Shown here: positions 36,192 to 45,080 of the stretch, one piece after another
Numbering within the stretch: the first letter of the stretch is position 1
Layout: each line of letters starts with the position of its first letter
Source: an uncultured Saccharospirillaceae bacterium
GTDB taxonomy: Bacteria > Pseudomonadota > Gammaproteobacteria > Pseudomonadales > Oceanobacteraceae
Assembly (NCBI GenBank): GCA_947499545.1
Contig: CANMOZ010000008.1
Span: forward strand, 1 to 64,000
DNA: 64,000 nt
Direction: 5' to 3'
Made by a program: the position numbers and the translations under genes
Notes under the pieces: generated by a model
Databases searched by the model: none
What the model was told of the DNA's origin: nothing
The model's input: the letters and a program-made list of their open reading frames with translations, nothing else

Positions 36192-37519
36192 TACCAGTTT
36201 ATATTGGTCAGATTGAATTAAAGTCGGCTGAGAAAAGCAAAGTTCTTACGTTTCTTAGCCGACTATTCTGTGTCGATACAATAAATATTGATTATTTCTA
36301 TATTGAAAAATTCCCAGGATTTATATATTCGGTAAATTTAAAAAATGATGGCAGGGTTGATTCCATAGCCATTCAAGGGAATCCAGTTGCTTGCTTGGCT
36401 GAGTATTACAAGGATAGAATGGTCGAGTGCAATCTGATTGAAAATTTTAAATATTATTTTATAAGTAAATTACCATTCAAAAAAAATGAGATTAAGATAT
36501 GTCAACTGCATGAGTTACATCGGTTTTTAGGAAGTATCAAGAGCATGGTACTGAATTATAATAAAGAAATTTGCAAATACAATATTGTTGGGGTGAGTAA
36601 GCCAGTAAATAGATTAAGAAAAAATATTTCAAAGGTCCTACATCAAGATATCAATATATTAGTTTTAGGTGAAAGTGGTACTGGCAAAGAGTTGATTGCG
36701 AAATCAATTTATGAATATTCAAAATACAGACAGGGACGACTGGTTTCAATAAATTGCGGAACACTTCAAGAAAGTCTGTTTGAAAGCGAACTATTTGGCT
36801 ATAGCAAGGGAGCATTTACTGGTGCAAATAGTAATAAGAAAGGATTAATAGAAGCATCTCGAAATGGACTTATGTTTTTTGACGAGATTGCTGAGCTGTC
36901 AGTACCAAATCAAGCAAAATTATTGCGTGTCCTTCAAGAAAAAAAATATATCCCATTGGGTTGCACTGAAGAGAAAAGCATTGATACCGGCTTTATATTC
37001 GCTACAAATGAAATGATGGATAAAGCTGTAGATTCAAATGTATTTAGAAAAGATTTATACTATAGAGTATGTGAATATGAAATAGAATCTCCGTCTTTAA
37101 TTGAAAGAAAAGACGATATACTATTGCTTGTGGAGTATCATATTTTAAAGAATAAAACAAACCCATTTTCTTTTGTTCTGCACGAATCAGCTTTTAACGC
37201 CCTATTAAATTATCATTACCCAGGGAATATTAGAGAACTTATTTCTATATGTAAAGTGGCATTGATTAACTCTGAAGAAAACCTTTGTATAAAAAAGTGC
37301 GACTTACCCAAAAAGGTTTTTGATAACTCATTTATATTAGAAAAGAGAATTGGGAATTCGAGTCTTAAGTATTTAATTAAAGAATATGAACGGAAATTAA
37401 TCAAGCAGGCTCTAGAAATTTATAATGATGATAAAGAGTTGGCAGCATTAAATCTAAATATCTCCAAAAGAGCATTATTTTACAAGATTAAGGAATATAA
37501 GCTATATGAAGTTAAATAA
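36188..37519 (+). CDS. Sigma-54-dependent activator of the T6SS (VasH-like)
   Basis: A 443-aa bacterial enhancer-binding protein. Residues 1-145 are a unique N-terminal domain with no receiver or recognisable GAF core. The AAA+ domain (about 150-385) has Walker A GESGTGKE, ESELFGYSKGAFTGA containing the GAFTGA loop that contacts sigma-54, Walker B LMFFDEIAEL and the sensor II region NYHYPGNIRELIS. A Fis-type helix-turn-helix ends the protein (AALNLNISKRALFYKIKEYK). In Vibrio, VasH activates hcp/vgrG operons at sigma-54 promoters. Since hcp and vgrG are absent here, its targets are probably unlinked. Internal position means it is produced with the machine. Confidence 0.92.
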   Translation: MIPVYIGQIELKSAEKSKVLTFLSRLFCVDTINIDYFYIEKFPGFIYSVNLKNDGRVDSIAIQGNPVACLAEYYKDRMVECNLIENFKYYFISKLPFKKNEIKICQLHELHRFLGSIKSMVLNYNKEICKYNIVGVSKPVNRLRKNISKVLHQDINILVLGESGTGKELIAKSIYEYSKYRQGRLVSINCGTLQESLFESELFGYSKGAFTGANSNKKGLIEASRNGLMFFDEIAELSVPNQAKLLRVLQEKKYIPLGCTEEKSIDTGFIFATNEMMDKAVDSNVFRKDLYYRVCEYEIESPSLIERKDDILLLVEYHILKNKTNPFSFVLHESAFNALLNYHYPGNIRELISICKVALINSEENLCIKKCDLPKKVFDNSFILEKRIGNSSLKYLIKEYERKLIKQALEIYNDDKELAALNLNISKRALFYKIKEYKLYEVK

Positions 37520-37622
37520 AATGTTAATTTCTATATTCATAGTTATTAATGTGTCGGGATGCTCATATAATACTGAGCACTATCGATACATTGGCGATCC
37601 TAATGTGGTTCAAGGAGAATAA
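37506..37622 (+). CDS. Small 38-aa lipoprotein inside the T6SS operon
   Basis: A short gene starting at ATG 37506, overlapping the end of the activator gene by 14 bases. The product has a basic start (MKLNK), a hydrophobic core (MLISIFIVIN) and the lipobox VSGC with Cys19, giving a mature lipidated peptide of 20 residues ending in YRYIGDPNVVQGE. AAGGA lies 11 bases upstream, and the ribosome-binding site of the FHA gene is inside its last codons, so the FHA start depends on this spacing. Its A/T-rich codon use matches the cluster. I recall short lipoproteins with a Y-R-x-x-G-D-P tail from other T6SS loci but cannot verify this. Role unknown; perhaps an accessory to the TssJLM complex. Confidence 0.65.
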   Translation: MKLNKMLISIFIVINVSGCSYNTEHYRYIGDPNVVQGE

Positions 37623-37626
37623 GCAC

Positions 37627-38541
37627 ATGCCAATAAATGATACACTTGTTCTTGAAGTTAAACACAATGGCAAGGTTGTTGATCGATTATCTGTAAATGG
37701 CGAGGAATACGTCATCGGCCGTTCAGAAGAAGCTGATTATGTTTTGCATGATGAGAGTAGAGTGATATCAAAAAAGCATGCATTGCTATATAAAAGTAAT
37801 AATATTTGGAAGATTAAAGATATAAGCACAAACGGAATTATGTTTGAAGAGAGTGGGTCTATTTCACAACTCACAGAAGATCATGCGTTGTTAGAAATCG
37901 GAAGCTTTATCATTTCTGGTTTTGAATTCAACGTATTAATGAATGATGATAGACAATTAATAGAGCATAAGGGAAGCTCATCAGATTATCAATATGAGAA
38001 ATTGATGATTAAGAAATTATCAGGAATAGATGTCGATTCAGACAGTGAATTGTATAGACATCTATATTATTATATTAGAGTGATGCATGAACTCGAGCCA
38101 AGTATTAATTTAATTATCAATATGATCAAGCAAAAAGAAGAGGAGATGTTGCCAGAGAGTACATCTATTATTTCAAAATTTAATATTTTAGATAATAGTA
38201 TACACTTAGATGAAAACAGTATTGATGATGCAATTGGTGTATATAAGACCAGTCTCACTAAAAGTATAAATGTATGGCTTTCATACTCAGAGACTTTAAC
38301 TGATTTATTGAAGAGCGTAGTAACGGTCAATAATCAGCAAAAGGCAAGAGACTGTATAATTGATGTAGAAGAGATTATCAAAGAAACCTCAATCACAGAT
38401 AAACAAAAATCAATGATTAATGGTAAATTGAGCGAGGTGAAAAAATTAATTATGGATGAATGTAAAGATAATGCAATAGAGTATATGGCAGATAGATTTG
38501 AAAAATATTTTAACTTGTTGAGTCTGAAGAATGGTAATTAA
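37627..38541 (+). CDS. T6SS-associated FHA domain protein
   Basis: A 304-aa protein with an N-terminal forkhead-associated domain (about 8-100) that binds phosphothreonine: Gly31-Arg32-Ser33, Ser48 with KKHA, and STNG at 67-70 are the conserved phosphate-contact elements. The remaining 200 residues are helical (YQYEKLMIKKL, YRHLYYYIRVMHEL) and not matched to a named domain. ATG 37627 has AAGGAG 9 bases upstream; a longer frame from 37549 lacks a site. In threonine-phosphorylation T6SS systems the FHA protein is the kinase substrate that triggers assembly; the matching kinase and phosphatase are at 44378-45962. It overlaps tssJ by 11 bases. Confidence 0.88.
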   Translation: MPINDTLVLEVKHNGKVVDRLSVNGEEYVIGRSEEADYVLHDESRVISKKHALLYKSNNIWKIKDISTNGIMFEESGSISQLTEDHALLEIGSFIISGFEFNVLMNDDRQLIEHKGSSSDYQYEKLMIKKLSGIDVDSDSELYRHLYYYIRVMHELEPSINLIINMIKQKEEEMLPESTSIISKFNILDNSIHLDENSIDDAIGVYKTSLTKSINVWLSYSETLTDLLKSVVTVNNQQKARDCIIDVEEIIKETSITDKQKSMINGKLSEVKKLIMDECKDNAIEYMADRFEKYFNLLSLKNGN

Positions 38542-38992
38542 AAATTGTTTATATTTTATCATATCATTAACTTATTTAAGTTTGATTGGGTGTGCTACAA
38601 AAAATGTATCATACTTAGATTTAAATATTTCATCATCTAAATACCAAAATCCTGATATCAATGGTAGACCATCACCTTTAATACTTAAAGTTATTGAAGT
38701 AAAAAACCAAGAAGTGTTTTCAGGGTTGCCGTACTTTGACCTGAATGAAAATGTATCCCAGTCTCTAGGAATAGATTATATTTCACATGAAGAACTTGTT
38801 TTGCTACCTGGAGAAGATAAGCAACTAAAGTATAAGGTCAGAAATAGCACTAAATTTATAGCGTTTATTGGTGAATTCAGAGATATAGAGAATTCAGAGT
38901 GGAGATATGTATTCCCTGTAAAGGAAGGAAAGCAAAGCTTAAATTTGTTAGTTACTGACCTAGAAATTCTTAGAAATGTCGGTGTGAAGTAG
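38531..38992 (+). CDS. tssJ: T6SS outer-membrane lipoprotein TssJ
   Basis: A 153-aa lipoprotein with a signal sequence and lipobox LIGC (Cys21). TssJ anchors the membrane complex in the outer membrane and binds the periplasmic C-terminus of TssM. The mature part follows the TssJ transthyretin-like beta-sandwich pattern: SPLILKVIEVKN (family PLVVRVYQLK), FSGLPYFDLNENV (family F..ADFFALYE), LLPGEDKQLKYKV (family L.PGE) and FIAFIGEFRDIENSEWRYVFPV (family V..AFRD...WR). It is translationally coupled to the FHA gene by overlap; tssK follows after 5 bases. Confidence 0.95.
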   Translation: MVIKNCLYFIISLTYLSLIGCATKNVSYLDLNISSSKYQNPDINGRPSPLILKVIEVKNQEVFSGLPYFDLNENVSQSLGIDYISHEELVLLPGEDKQLKYKVRNSTKFIAFIGEFRDIENSEWRYVFPVKEGKQSLNLLVTDLEILRNVGVK

Positions 38993-38997
38993 TATAT

Positions 38998-40278
38998 ATG
39001 AAAAAAATATTTTGGAACGAAGGCTTGCTTTTGCGACAACAGCATTTGCAATTAAATGATAAGTTGATGTTTGAATCCATGGGGAGAATGATAAACCTAA
39101 TTTCTTCATATTCATGGGGATTTAAGGAGTTAGAGATTTCAGAGCATGCTTTGAAATTTGGAAAAATAGAAATAGAAAAATGCTCTGGCTATTTTCAAGA
39201 TGGTATGTACTTTTCATCATATGCTGATAACGATATTAGTATTGATGTTCCTGATGACACATATGACTCGATTGTGTATCTGTGTATTTCGAAACATACA
39301 AAGGTTAACCAAGAGCCATCAGGTTTAAAGTTAGTTGAATGCCGTATTGATGATTTATATTCTATAACAGATAATCCTGAGCCAATTAATATCTTAACCA
39401 ACAACTTGATATTATCTATTGGTTCGCCAGCATCGAATTGTTATAGCTTGCCAGTATGTGTTATTAAGAAATGCCAATCTGATAAAAAAGTCATCTTGGA
39501 TGCCAATTTTTTGCCTCCATACATATATCTGGAAAATTCTAAATACTTAGTCTCTACGATTAAAAATTTAATTTCCATTATTTCAGATAAGATTGTTAAC
39601 CTTACATCATATTTTCAATCAAATGAGATTACTTCAAAAAAAGGTTTCCAATATTTCAAACAACTAGAAGTATATAACGAATACCTTTTGAAATTTCAGC
39701 ACATGCTGCAATCAAAGGATAGCACTCCTATGATTGCATATGTTGCCTTAACAGAACTGATAGTTAGTTTAAGCTCATCCTTGCTTCTTGATAGTACTCA
39801 TTTTATTGGAAATCTTGACTATAAACATGATCAACAATTCAATACCTTTAATCATTTGCTAATGAAATTACATGAAGTGATTAATGCTTCAGTAGAAGAT
39901 AGATATGAATCAATTTGTATTGATAAGAAATCGTCGCTCAATTACGAATTCAAGGTTGGATCTGATACTAAAGAAATTATTTTGCAAGTTTCCTTTTTGA
40001 AAAATACTCATGCTTCTGATGCCGATATATTCCATGATTCAAATAATATAAAAATTGGATTTCAAAATAAAATAAAAGATATAGTGAATTTTCAGTTGCC
40101 TGGAATGGAGTTTTTAAAGCTTGAAAGGGCTCCAATTGGATTTAAAGATATAGAAGATTCTATTTATCTAAAAATTAAAGCTCCTACTAATAAAATCGAT
40201 AAGAAAGTAATGAGTTATTCATTATACAAGACTGGAGCTGACAGTATAGAATCTATCAATGGTTGGGCTTTGAAATGA
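38998..40278 (+). CDS. tssK: T6SS baseplate adaptor TssK
   Basis: A 426-aa cytoplasmic protein that forms trimers linking the baseplate wedge (TssFG) to the membrane complex (TssLM). The N-terminus carries the family hallmark, WNEGLLLRQQHLQLND (family W.EGM.L.PQHFQ), followed by SYSWGFKELEIS. The middle ISIIS/NLTSYFQSN segment and the C-terminal region (NFQLPGMEFLKLERAPIGF, then YFKIK-like IYLKIKAP) also fit. The start is ATG 38998. Its stop overlaps the tssL start as ATGA. Confidence 0.95.
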   Translation: MKKIFWNEGLLLRQQHLQLNDKLMFESMGRMINLISSYSWGFKELEISEHALKFGKIEIEKCSGYFQDGMYFSSYADNDISIDVPDDTYDSIVYLCISKHTKVNQEPSGLKLVECRIDDLYSITDNPEPINILTNNLILSIGSPASNCYSLPVCVIKKCQSDKKVILDANFLPPYIYLENSKYLVSTIKNLISIISDKIVNLTSYFQSNEITSKKGFQYFKQLEVYNEYLLKFQHMLQSKDSTPMIAYVALTELIVSLSSSLLLDSTHFIGNLDYKHDQQFNTFNHLLMKLHEVINASVEDRYESICIDKKSSLNYEFKVGSDTKEIILQVSFLKNTHASDADIFHDSNNIKIGFQNKIKDIVNFQLPGMEFLKLERAPIGFKDIEDSIYLKIKAPTNKIDKKVMSYSLYKTGADSIESINGWALK

Positions 40279-41087
40279 AAACAGTGTATATGGATGAAGC
40301 AGACGATAGAACAGTCTTAGTTACAAAAAATGATCCTTTAATGTACGAGGATGAGAATCACTATAATACCCCTTCATTACATTATATTAATGACAATATT
40401 CAATCTGTTTCAAGTTCAACTAAGTCATCCAATCTCTTAGATCTATTGTATCCATCAATACTGACATTATGCCAATCAATACGCAAGCAAGACATAAGTG
40501 CATTTGACCTTAAAGAAGAGCTTAAAGAAAAGCTTGAACATTTTAAAGTTCGTTCAAGTGAATGTGGGTTTGAGTCAAAAATATGCGAAGACGCTGTTTA
40601 TATATCTTCAACAGTATTTGATGAATTAATAGTAGAATATAAGAATATTGATGATCAATATGTTAACGATAGTATATTAACATATTTTTTCAACGAGTCT
40701 TATGGAGGAGAAAGATTTTTTGAGATTTCCAAAACCTATCTAGATTCAAAGCGTTCATTTGACTTCATTAAACTTATTTTTATATACCTAACAATTGGTT
40801 TTAGAGGTAAATACAGAGTTGATATAGAGGGCCTGCATGAGTTCGAATATCTTTACAATCGAATAAGAAATTATTTATTAAGCCAGCAATATAAATATGA
40901 AGGTGTAAGTACTGGTTTTTCTAAAAATAACCTAGAAAAAATTCCACGATTTACAAACTCATCAATCTTAGTTTACATTATGTCATTATTCTTTGTGACA
41001 GTTATAACATTTTTTGCTTTTGATTACATTGTTGGTAAGGAAGCTATTGGAATATTAGGCTCTTTGGAAAAGTATATTGGATTTTGA
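40275..41087 (+). CDS. tssL: T6SS inner-membrane protein TssL
   Basis: A 270-aa DotU/ImpK-type protein. A cytoplasmic helical domain (LDLLYPSILTLCQSIRKQD, then YISSTVFDELIVEY and NESYGGERFFEI) precedes one C-terminal transmembrane helix (SILVYIMSLFFVTVITFFAFDYIVG). It pairs with TssM and recruits the baseplate. ATG 40275 overlaps the tssK stop (ATGA), so it is preferred over TTG 40263. There is no OmpA-like peptidoglycan-binding extension, so anchoring to the wall would need another protein. The family motif GFxGKYR is present as GFRGKYR. Confidence 0.95.
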   Translation: MKTVYMDEADDRTVLVTKNDPLMYEDENHYNTPSLHYINDNIQSVSSSTKSSNLLDLLYPSILTLCQSIRKQDISAFDLKEELKEKLEHFKVRSSECGFESKICEDAVYISSTVFDELIVEYKNIDDQYVNDSILTYFFNESYGGERFFEISKTYLDSKRSFDFIKLIFIYLTIGFRGKYRVDIEGLHEFEYLYNRIRNYLLSQQYKYEGVSTGFSKNNLEKIPRFTNSSILVYIMSLFFVTVITFFAFDYIVGKEAIGILGSLEKYIGF

Positions 41088-41088
41088 T

Positions 41089-44000
41089 ATGTTAAGTAAG
41101 AATTTTACTGTTAAGTTTTTAACCCTTTTATTTGCGGTGTTAGTTTCGTCGCTAATATCAATCTATTTATATTATGAATTTAAAGAGTTTCATAGTGAAC
41201 TTGGTTTGTATATTGTATTAGCGGTTATAATATTTGTTATTTGCCTGCCAAGTTTTTTTCTTTTCAAAGCTATCTCAAGTACTTCGTTCAAAAATATGAT
41301 TGATCGTAGAAGAAGTATGAAAATTGAAAAACAAGAAAAGCAAGCGAGAGTTGCAAGTATCAAAAGAAAGTTTAAGGAATTACGTGTTATTAGTCTTGGT
41401 TCGAAAGGCACTAGAAGTAAAGTTGTTAATGGTGATCTCCCTTGGGTAATCATGCTGGGTGAAAACCCAAGCTCACTGATTGAAGAATTTTGCGGTCAAA
41501 AGTTGGTTAGTCATGATGAAATAATAAAAGATCTTAACGTAGATTATTATGTAACTGAAAATGCTGTGTTCATAGCTCTTGGAAGTGATGTTGTTGATCA
41601 ATATGCGTATGAATATAAGACGATTATCTCAGAAATTAAAAAAGTATTGGTTGCCGGTTTTATTTATACAGTTCCTGTTGCGACTTTAGCCTTATCAGAC
41701 AATCATTATTTGGATGGCTTATCAAGCAGAATTAAAAAAGATTTTCTTGAATTAAAAAACTGCTCTACCAATGAAACCTCGTTTACCATATTGTTATCCG
41801 GTTTTGAATCTGTTAAAGGATTAAATGAGTTATTAGTATCTAATTCTTTTTCAAATACACATTACTTAAGTATGGATGATATTGAGGTTAGAATCTTAGG
41901 GTCTGAATCCTGTAAGGTGGATTTGCCTATTTATGGAATGCTGTCAAACGCTAACAAATTTGATGCAATTAATACATTAATATTGCCAAGCTCTCTGTCG
42001 TTGCTAATTAAAAATCTTGCTTATTTTAAAGAATCATTAACAAAACGATCTAAATATTTTTGGAGTATTTTTATTGATGAGGCTTTGTTGGTTAATCAAA
42101 CAGCGGAAACAAATTCGAAATTAAAAAATTATTCCCATAACGCTTATTTAAAGTATATTTCTAAAATTGAATATGTCAATTATGTAATACGTAACAAAAA
42201 GATCAAAAAGAAAGTGAAATTTATTTCTGGTATTGCGTGTATAGTTTCATTAGCTTGTGTTTCTGTGTGGAGTTATTCGTTAATTACGCAACAAAAATTG
42301 TATAACCAATTTGAGTATTCAATTAGAGGCGCAGAAGAAATTGAAAGTCGAACGCCTCTTCTAGCTGATATTGATTCACTGTTACCAGTCTTAAATATCG
42401 CTAAGTCAATGAATAATTCTGAAATAGACGATTTTTTGGTAATATACAGTGGTTTAAATAAAAGTCAATCAGTGTTAGATGGCACTAAAGAGTTTTATAG
42501 TGAAATTTTAATTAAAAAGATGCTTCCATTGATTGAGAAGGAGCTCGTTTTTTATCTGAACCAAGAGCATGAGTCTATAAATCAGTATGAAAAGCTCTTA
42601 GAAATATATTTAATGTTTGGATATCCTGAAATTAGAGACAATCAAACTATAGTAGACGGCATGAATGGGATTTGGCTCAATCGATATGAAGGTGCGCCAT
42701 TTGTTGTTGATGAGCTTTTGATTCATTTAAGAAATCTACTAACGAACCCTGCTGTGTCAATGTCGCCTGATAAGCAATTAATCTCTGAAGTTAGATCTAG
42801 ACTGGACGTTAAACCATTGTGGGAAAGGGTTTATGCAAGAATCAAAGATACGTATTCCTATAAGAAGTATGATTTAGATATTAACGAATACATTGTTGGG
42901 TTTAATCAAATATTTTCGAATAGTAATTTAAAAGTAAACGGGTTTTATACCAAACAAAGCTATTTTAAAAATTTTGTTGAGGAATCACCTAAAGCAATTC
43001 AATATGAGTTGAGTAAGAATGCTTTGTATGGAATTTCAAGTACAATCAGCACGAATGAAATGCAGGTATTGTATACCCAAATCGAAAGCAAATATTTTGA
43101 AGAGTATACTTCCGTATGGAGTGATTTGCTAAGCTCGTTGCGATTAAATTATAAAAATAATTTACCTGCTTTTTCGAATATGCTTGATAAGCTTGCGCAG
43201 CCCAATTCGCCTTTGACCCAGTTAATTGATTTGGTTGAACAAAATACGTCCTTTGTTCATAAAAAAACAGACGAAATGATTGATGAAGTTTCCACTAGTA
43301 ACAAAATGGTAAAAGCTCTGTCAACACTGGCTAGTAGTTATAATTATAGTGCTGGCAGGGATCGTGTTACTAGATTTTTTGTACCGTATCATCGCTTTAA
43401 TGATGATGAGTCTATCCAGCTTGCATCCTTTAATAAAGGCTTGATTGGAATGAAAGAGCTATCTGATTCTTATTTGTTTCTTGACGATCAAAGCGTTAAG
43501 CATCATGCCCTTTTAAACTTAAGAAAGATTGTTAAACATGAAAAAAACAATGCGGTTAGCCACCTATTTCATGATTCTTCAGATCCTTATTTGTTAGAAA
43601 AAATTAAGAAAGAATTAAATAGGAATTTTGTTAAAATTAATCTTAATAAAGCAAGCGACTTTATCAATGAAAAATTTAATAATGATGTTTATGAGCCTTT
43701 TGATCGTTTGATGAGTGGGAAATACCCTATCTATGTGAAATCTAAATTAGACGTAGACCTTAAAGATTTCGAAGCATTTTATATGAGAAATGGTATTTTT
43801 GATGATTTCTTTTATGAGTATGTAGCACCCTTTTCAATTTGTACGGCTAGTAAATGTAAAAATAGACCCTTGTACAATGATTTGTCATTTGCTTTTAAAG
43901 ATCATATATTTGATCTGTTTGCGGCTGTAAAAAATGCAAGGACTTTGTATTTTAATCGAAAAGCAAATAAACTTGATCTGGATGTAGCTTTTAAGGTTGT

Positions 44001-44364
44001 TCAGTTAGACTCGGCCGTTAAAAGATTTTCTTTAAAATACAATAATAATATTTACAACTATAGACATGGACCTGTTCAGTCACATCCTCTAAAATGGCCA
44101 TCAAGCAATAATTATCTTGTCATGTCAATCTTTGGTTTGAATCAGGAATTTCTTGATTATGATGAATTTGATGGTGGATGGTCGTTATGGCGAGCGTTAA
44201 ATAGTATGAGTTCGTATCGATATGAAAATCGTTCTAGAGCTTATAAATTCGAAATTGAAGGTTACGAAGCAAGAATAGTGTTTGAGTCAAATAAAGATAT
44301 TTCAAGTGTATTCAATCTAAGCAATACGACTAGTTTGCGAATAAGGAACAGATTTATATTATAG
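41089..44364 (+). CDS. tssM: T6SS membrane complex protein TssM (IcmF-like, P-loop degenerate)
   Basis: A 1091-aa inner-membrane protein starting at ATG 41089, one base after the tssL stop. Two N-terminal transmembrane helices (about 7-30 and 41-65) flank no large loop; a cytoplasmic NTPase-like domain (about 100-370) follows. A third helix (about 378-398, FISGIACIVSLACVSVWSYS) leads to a long periplasmic part whose C-terminus normally binds TssJ. Where many TssM proteins have LPWYLVIGPPGAGKTT, this one reads LPWVIMLGENPSSLIEEF, so the Walker A lysine and threonine are gone and ATP hydrolysis is unlikely. The C-terminal HPLKWPSSN region matches the family's WPG motif. Such degenerate forms exist in functional systems. 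Confidence 0.93.
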   Translation: MLSKNFTVKFLTLLFAVLVSSLISIYLYYEFKEFHSELGLYIVLAVIIFVICLPSFFLFKAISSTSFKNMIDRRRSMKIEKQEKQARVASIKRKFKELRVISLGSKGTRSKVVNGDLPWVIMLGENPSSLIEEFCGQKLVSHDEIIKDLNVDYYVTENAVFIALGSDVVDQYAYEYKTIISEIKKVLVAGFIYTVPVATLALSDNHYLDGLSSRIKKDFLELKNCSTNETSFTILLSGFESVKGLNELLVSNSFSNTHYLSMDDIEVRILGSESCKVDLPIYGMLSNANKFDAINTLILPSSLSLLIKNLAYFKESLTKRSKYFWSIFIDEALLVNQTAETNSKLKNYSHNAYLKYISKIEYVNYVIRNKKIKKKVKFISGIACIVSLACVSVWSYSLITQQKLYNQFEYSIRGAEEIESRTPLLADIDSLLPVLNIAKSMNNSEIDDFLVIYSGLNKSQSVLDGTKEFYSEILIKKMLPLIEKELVFYLNQEHESINQYEKLLEIYLMFGYPEIRDNQTIVDGMNGIWLNRYEGAPFVVDELLIHLRNLLTNPAVSMSPDKQLISEVRSRLDVKPLWERVYARIKDTYSYKKYDLDINEYIVGFNQIFSNSNLKVNGFYTKQSYFKNFVEESPKAIQYELSKNALYGISSTISTNEMQVLYTQIESKYFEEYTSVWSDLLSSLRLNYKNNLPAFSNMLDKLAQPNSPLTQLIDLVEQNTSFVHKKTDEMIDEVSTSNKMVKALSTLASSYNYSAGRDRVTRFFVPYHRFNDDESIQLASFNKGLIGMKELSDSYLFLDDQSVKHHALLNLRKIVKHEKNNAVSHLFHDSSDPYLLEKIKKELNRNFVKINLNKASDFINEKFNNDVYEPFDRLMSGKYPIYVKSKLDVDLKDFEAFYMRNGIFDDFFYEYVAPFSICTASKCKNRPLYNDLSFAFKDHIFDLFAAVKNARTLYFNRKANKLDLDVAFKVVQLDSAVKRFSLKYNNNIYNYRHGPVQSHPLKWPSSNNYLVMSIFGLNQEFLDYDEFDGGWSLWRALNSMSSYRYENRSRAYKFEIEGYEARIVFESNKDISSVFNLSNTTSLRIRNRFIL

Positions 44365-44377
44365 TAGTATTAATTTG

Positions 44378-45073
44378 ATGAAAACATTACTTAATCATAC
44401 ATTTTGCGGCTCGAAAATAGGTTTGAGCCGTACTGAAAATCAAGATAATTATCTTTATTGCAATCAGAAAAAAATATGGTGTGTAGCTGATGGTATGGGT
44501 GGGCATGAACATGGAGCTATAGCTAGTGAGTATCTAGTGAAAGCTGTACGATCCTATTTTATAGGTTTGTCAGATGTATCAGTAGAAGATCTTGTTTCAG
44601 TATTGCATGAGGTAAATAATGACTTATATCTTCATTCAAAAGAGCATTCAGTAGATGTTGTAGGTACAACACTTGTTCTTGTTTGTGTGATTGAAGAAGA
44701 TTCATATATTCTTTGGGTAGGTGATTCAAGATTATATCTTGTGAGAAATGATAGTGTTTATATGCTTACTGAGGACCATAAAAAAGTCTTCAAGAAAAAA
44801 ACATCTTCTGGAAGTATAAAGAGAGTTGAGAGATTGACTAAAGCTGTTGGTATGGGTGCTGGATTTGATGTGTCAATCAAAAAAACCAAATTTATAAGCA
44901 ATGATAAGATTCTTCTTTGTACGGATGGTTTTTATAATGCAACATCTCCTCAAGAAATATTCAATTTAACAAAAGGAGATGATTTATTGCATATTAAGAA
45001 TAGGTTTGATTCTCATTTATCAACTGTATCTAACAATGATGATGCCTCATATTCTCTAGTAATTTTTTCATGA
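44378..45073 (+). CDS. PP2C-type protein phosphatase of the T6SS (PppA-like)
   Basis: A 231-aa soluble PPM-family Ser/Thr phosphatase. Metal-binding and family motifs are all visible: SRTENQDN near 20, [11 protein letters not shown] near 38-48, [27 protein letters not shown] and the final [10 protein letters not shown]. In threonine-phosphorylation pathways PppA removes phosphate from the FHA protein and turns the T6SS off. ATG 44378 is preferred to TTG 44375; no ribosome-binding site stands out. It follows tssM by 13 bases and precedes the kinase by 7, as in other kinase/phosphatase T6SS clusters. Confidence 0.93.
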   Translation: MKTLLNHTFCGSKIGLSRTENQDNYLYCNQKKIWCVADGMGGHEHGAIASEYLVKAVRSYFIGLSDVSVEDLVSVLHEVNNDLYLHSKEHSVDVVGTTLVLVCVIEEDSYILWVGDSRLYLVRNDSVYMLTEDHKKVFKKKTSSGSIKRVERLTKAVGMGAGFDVSIKKTKFISNDKILLCTDGFYNATSPQEIFNLTKGDDLLHIKNRFDSHLSTVSNNDDASYSLVIFS

Positions 45074-45080
45074 GCTGGGC

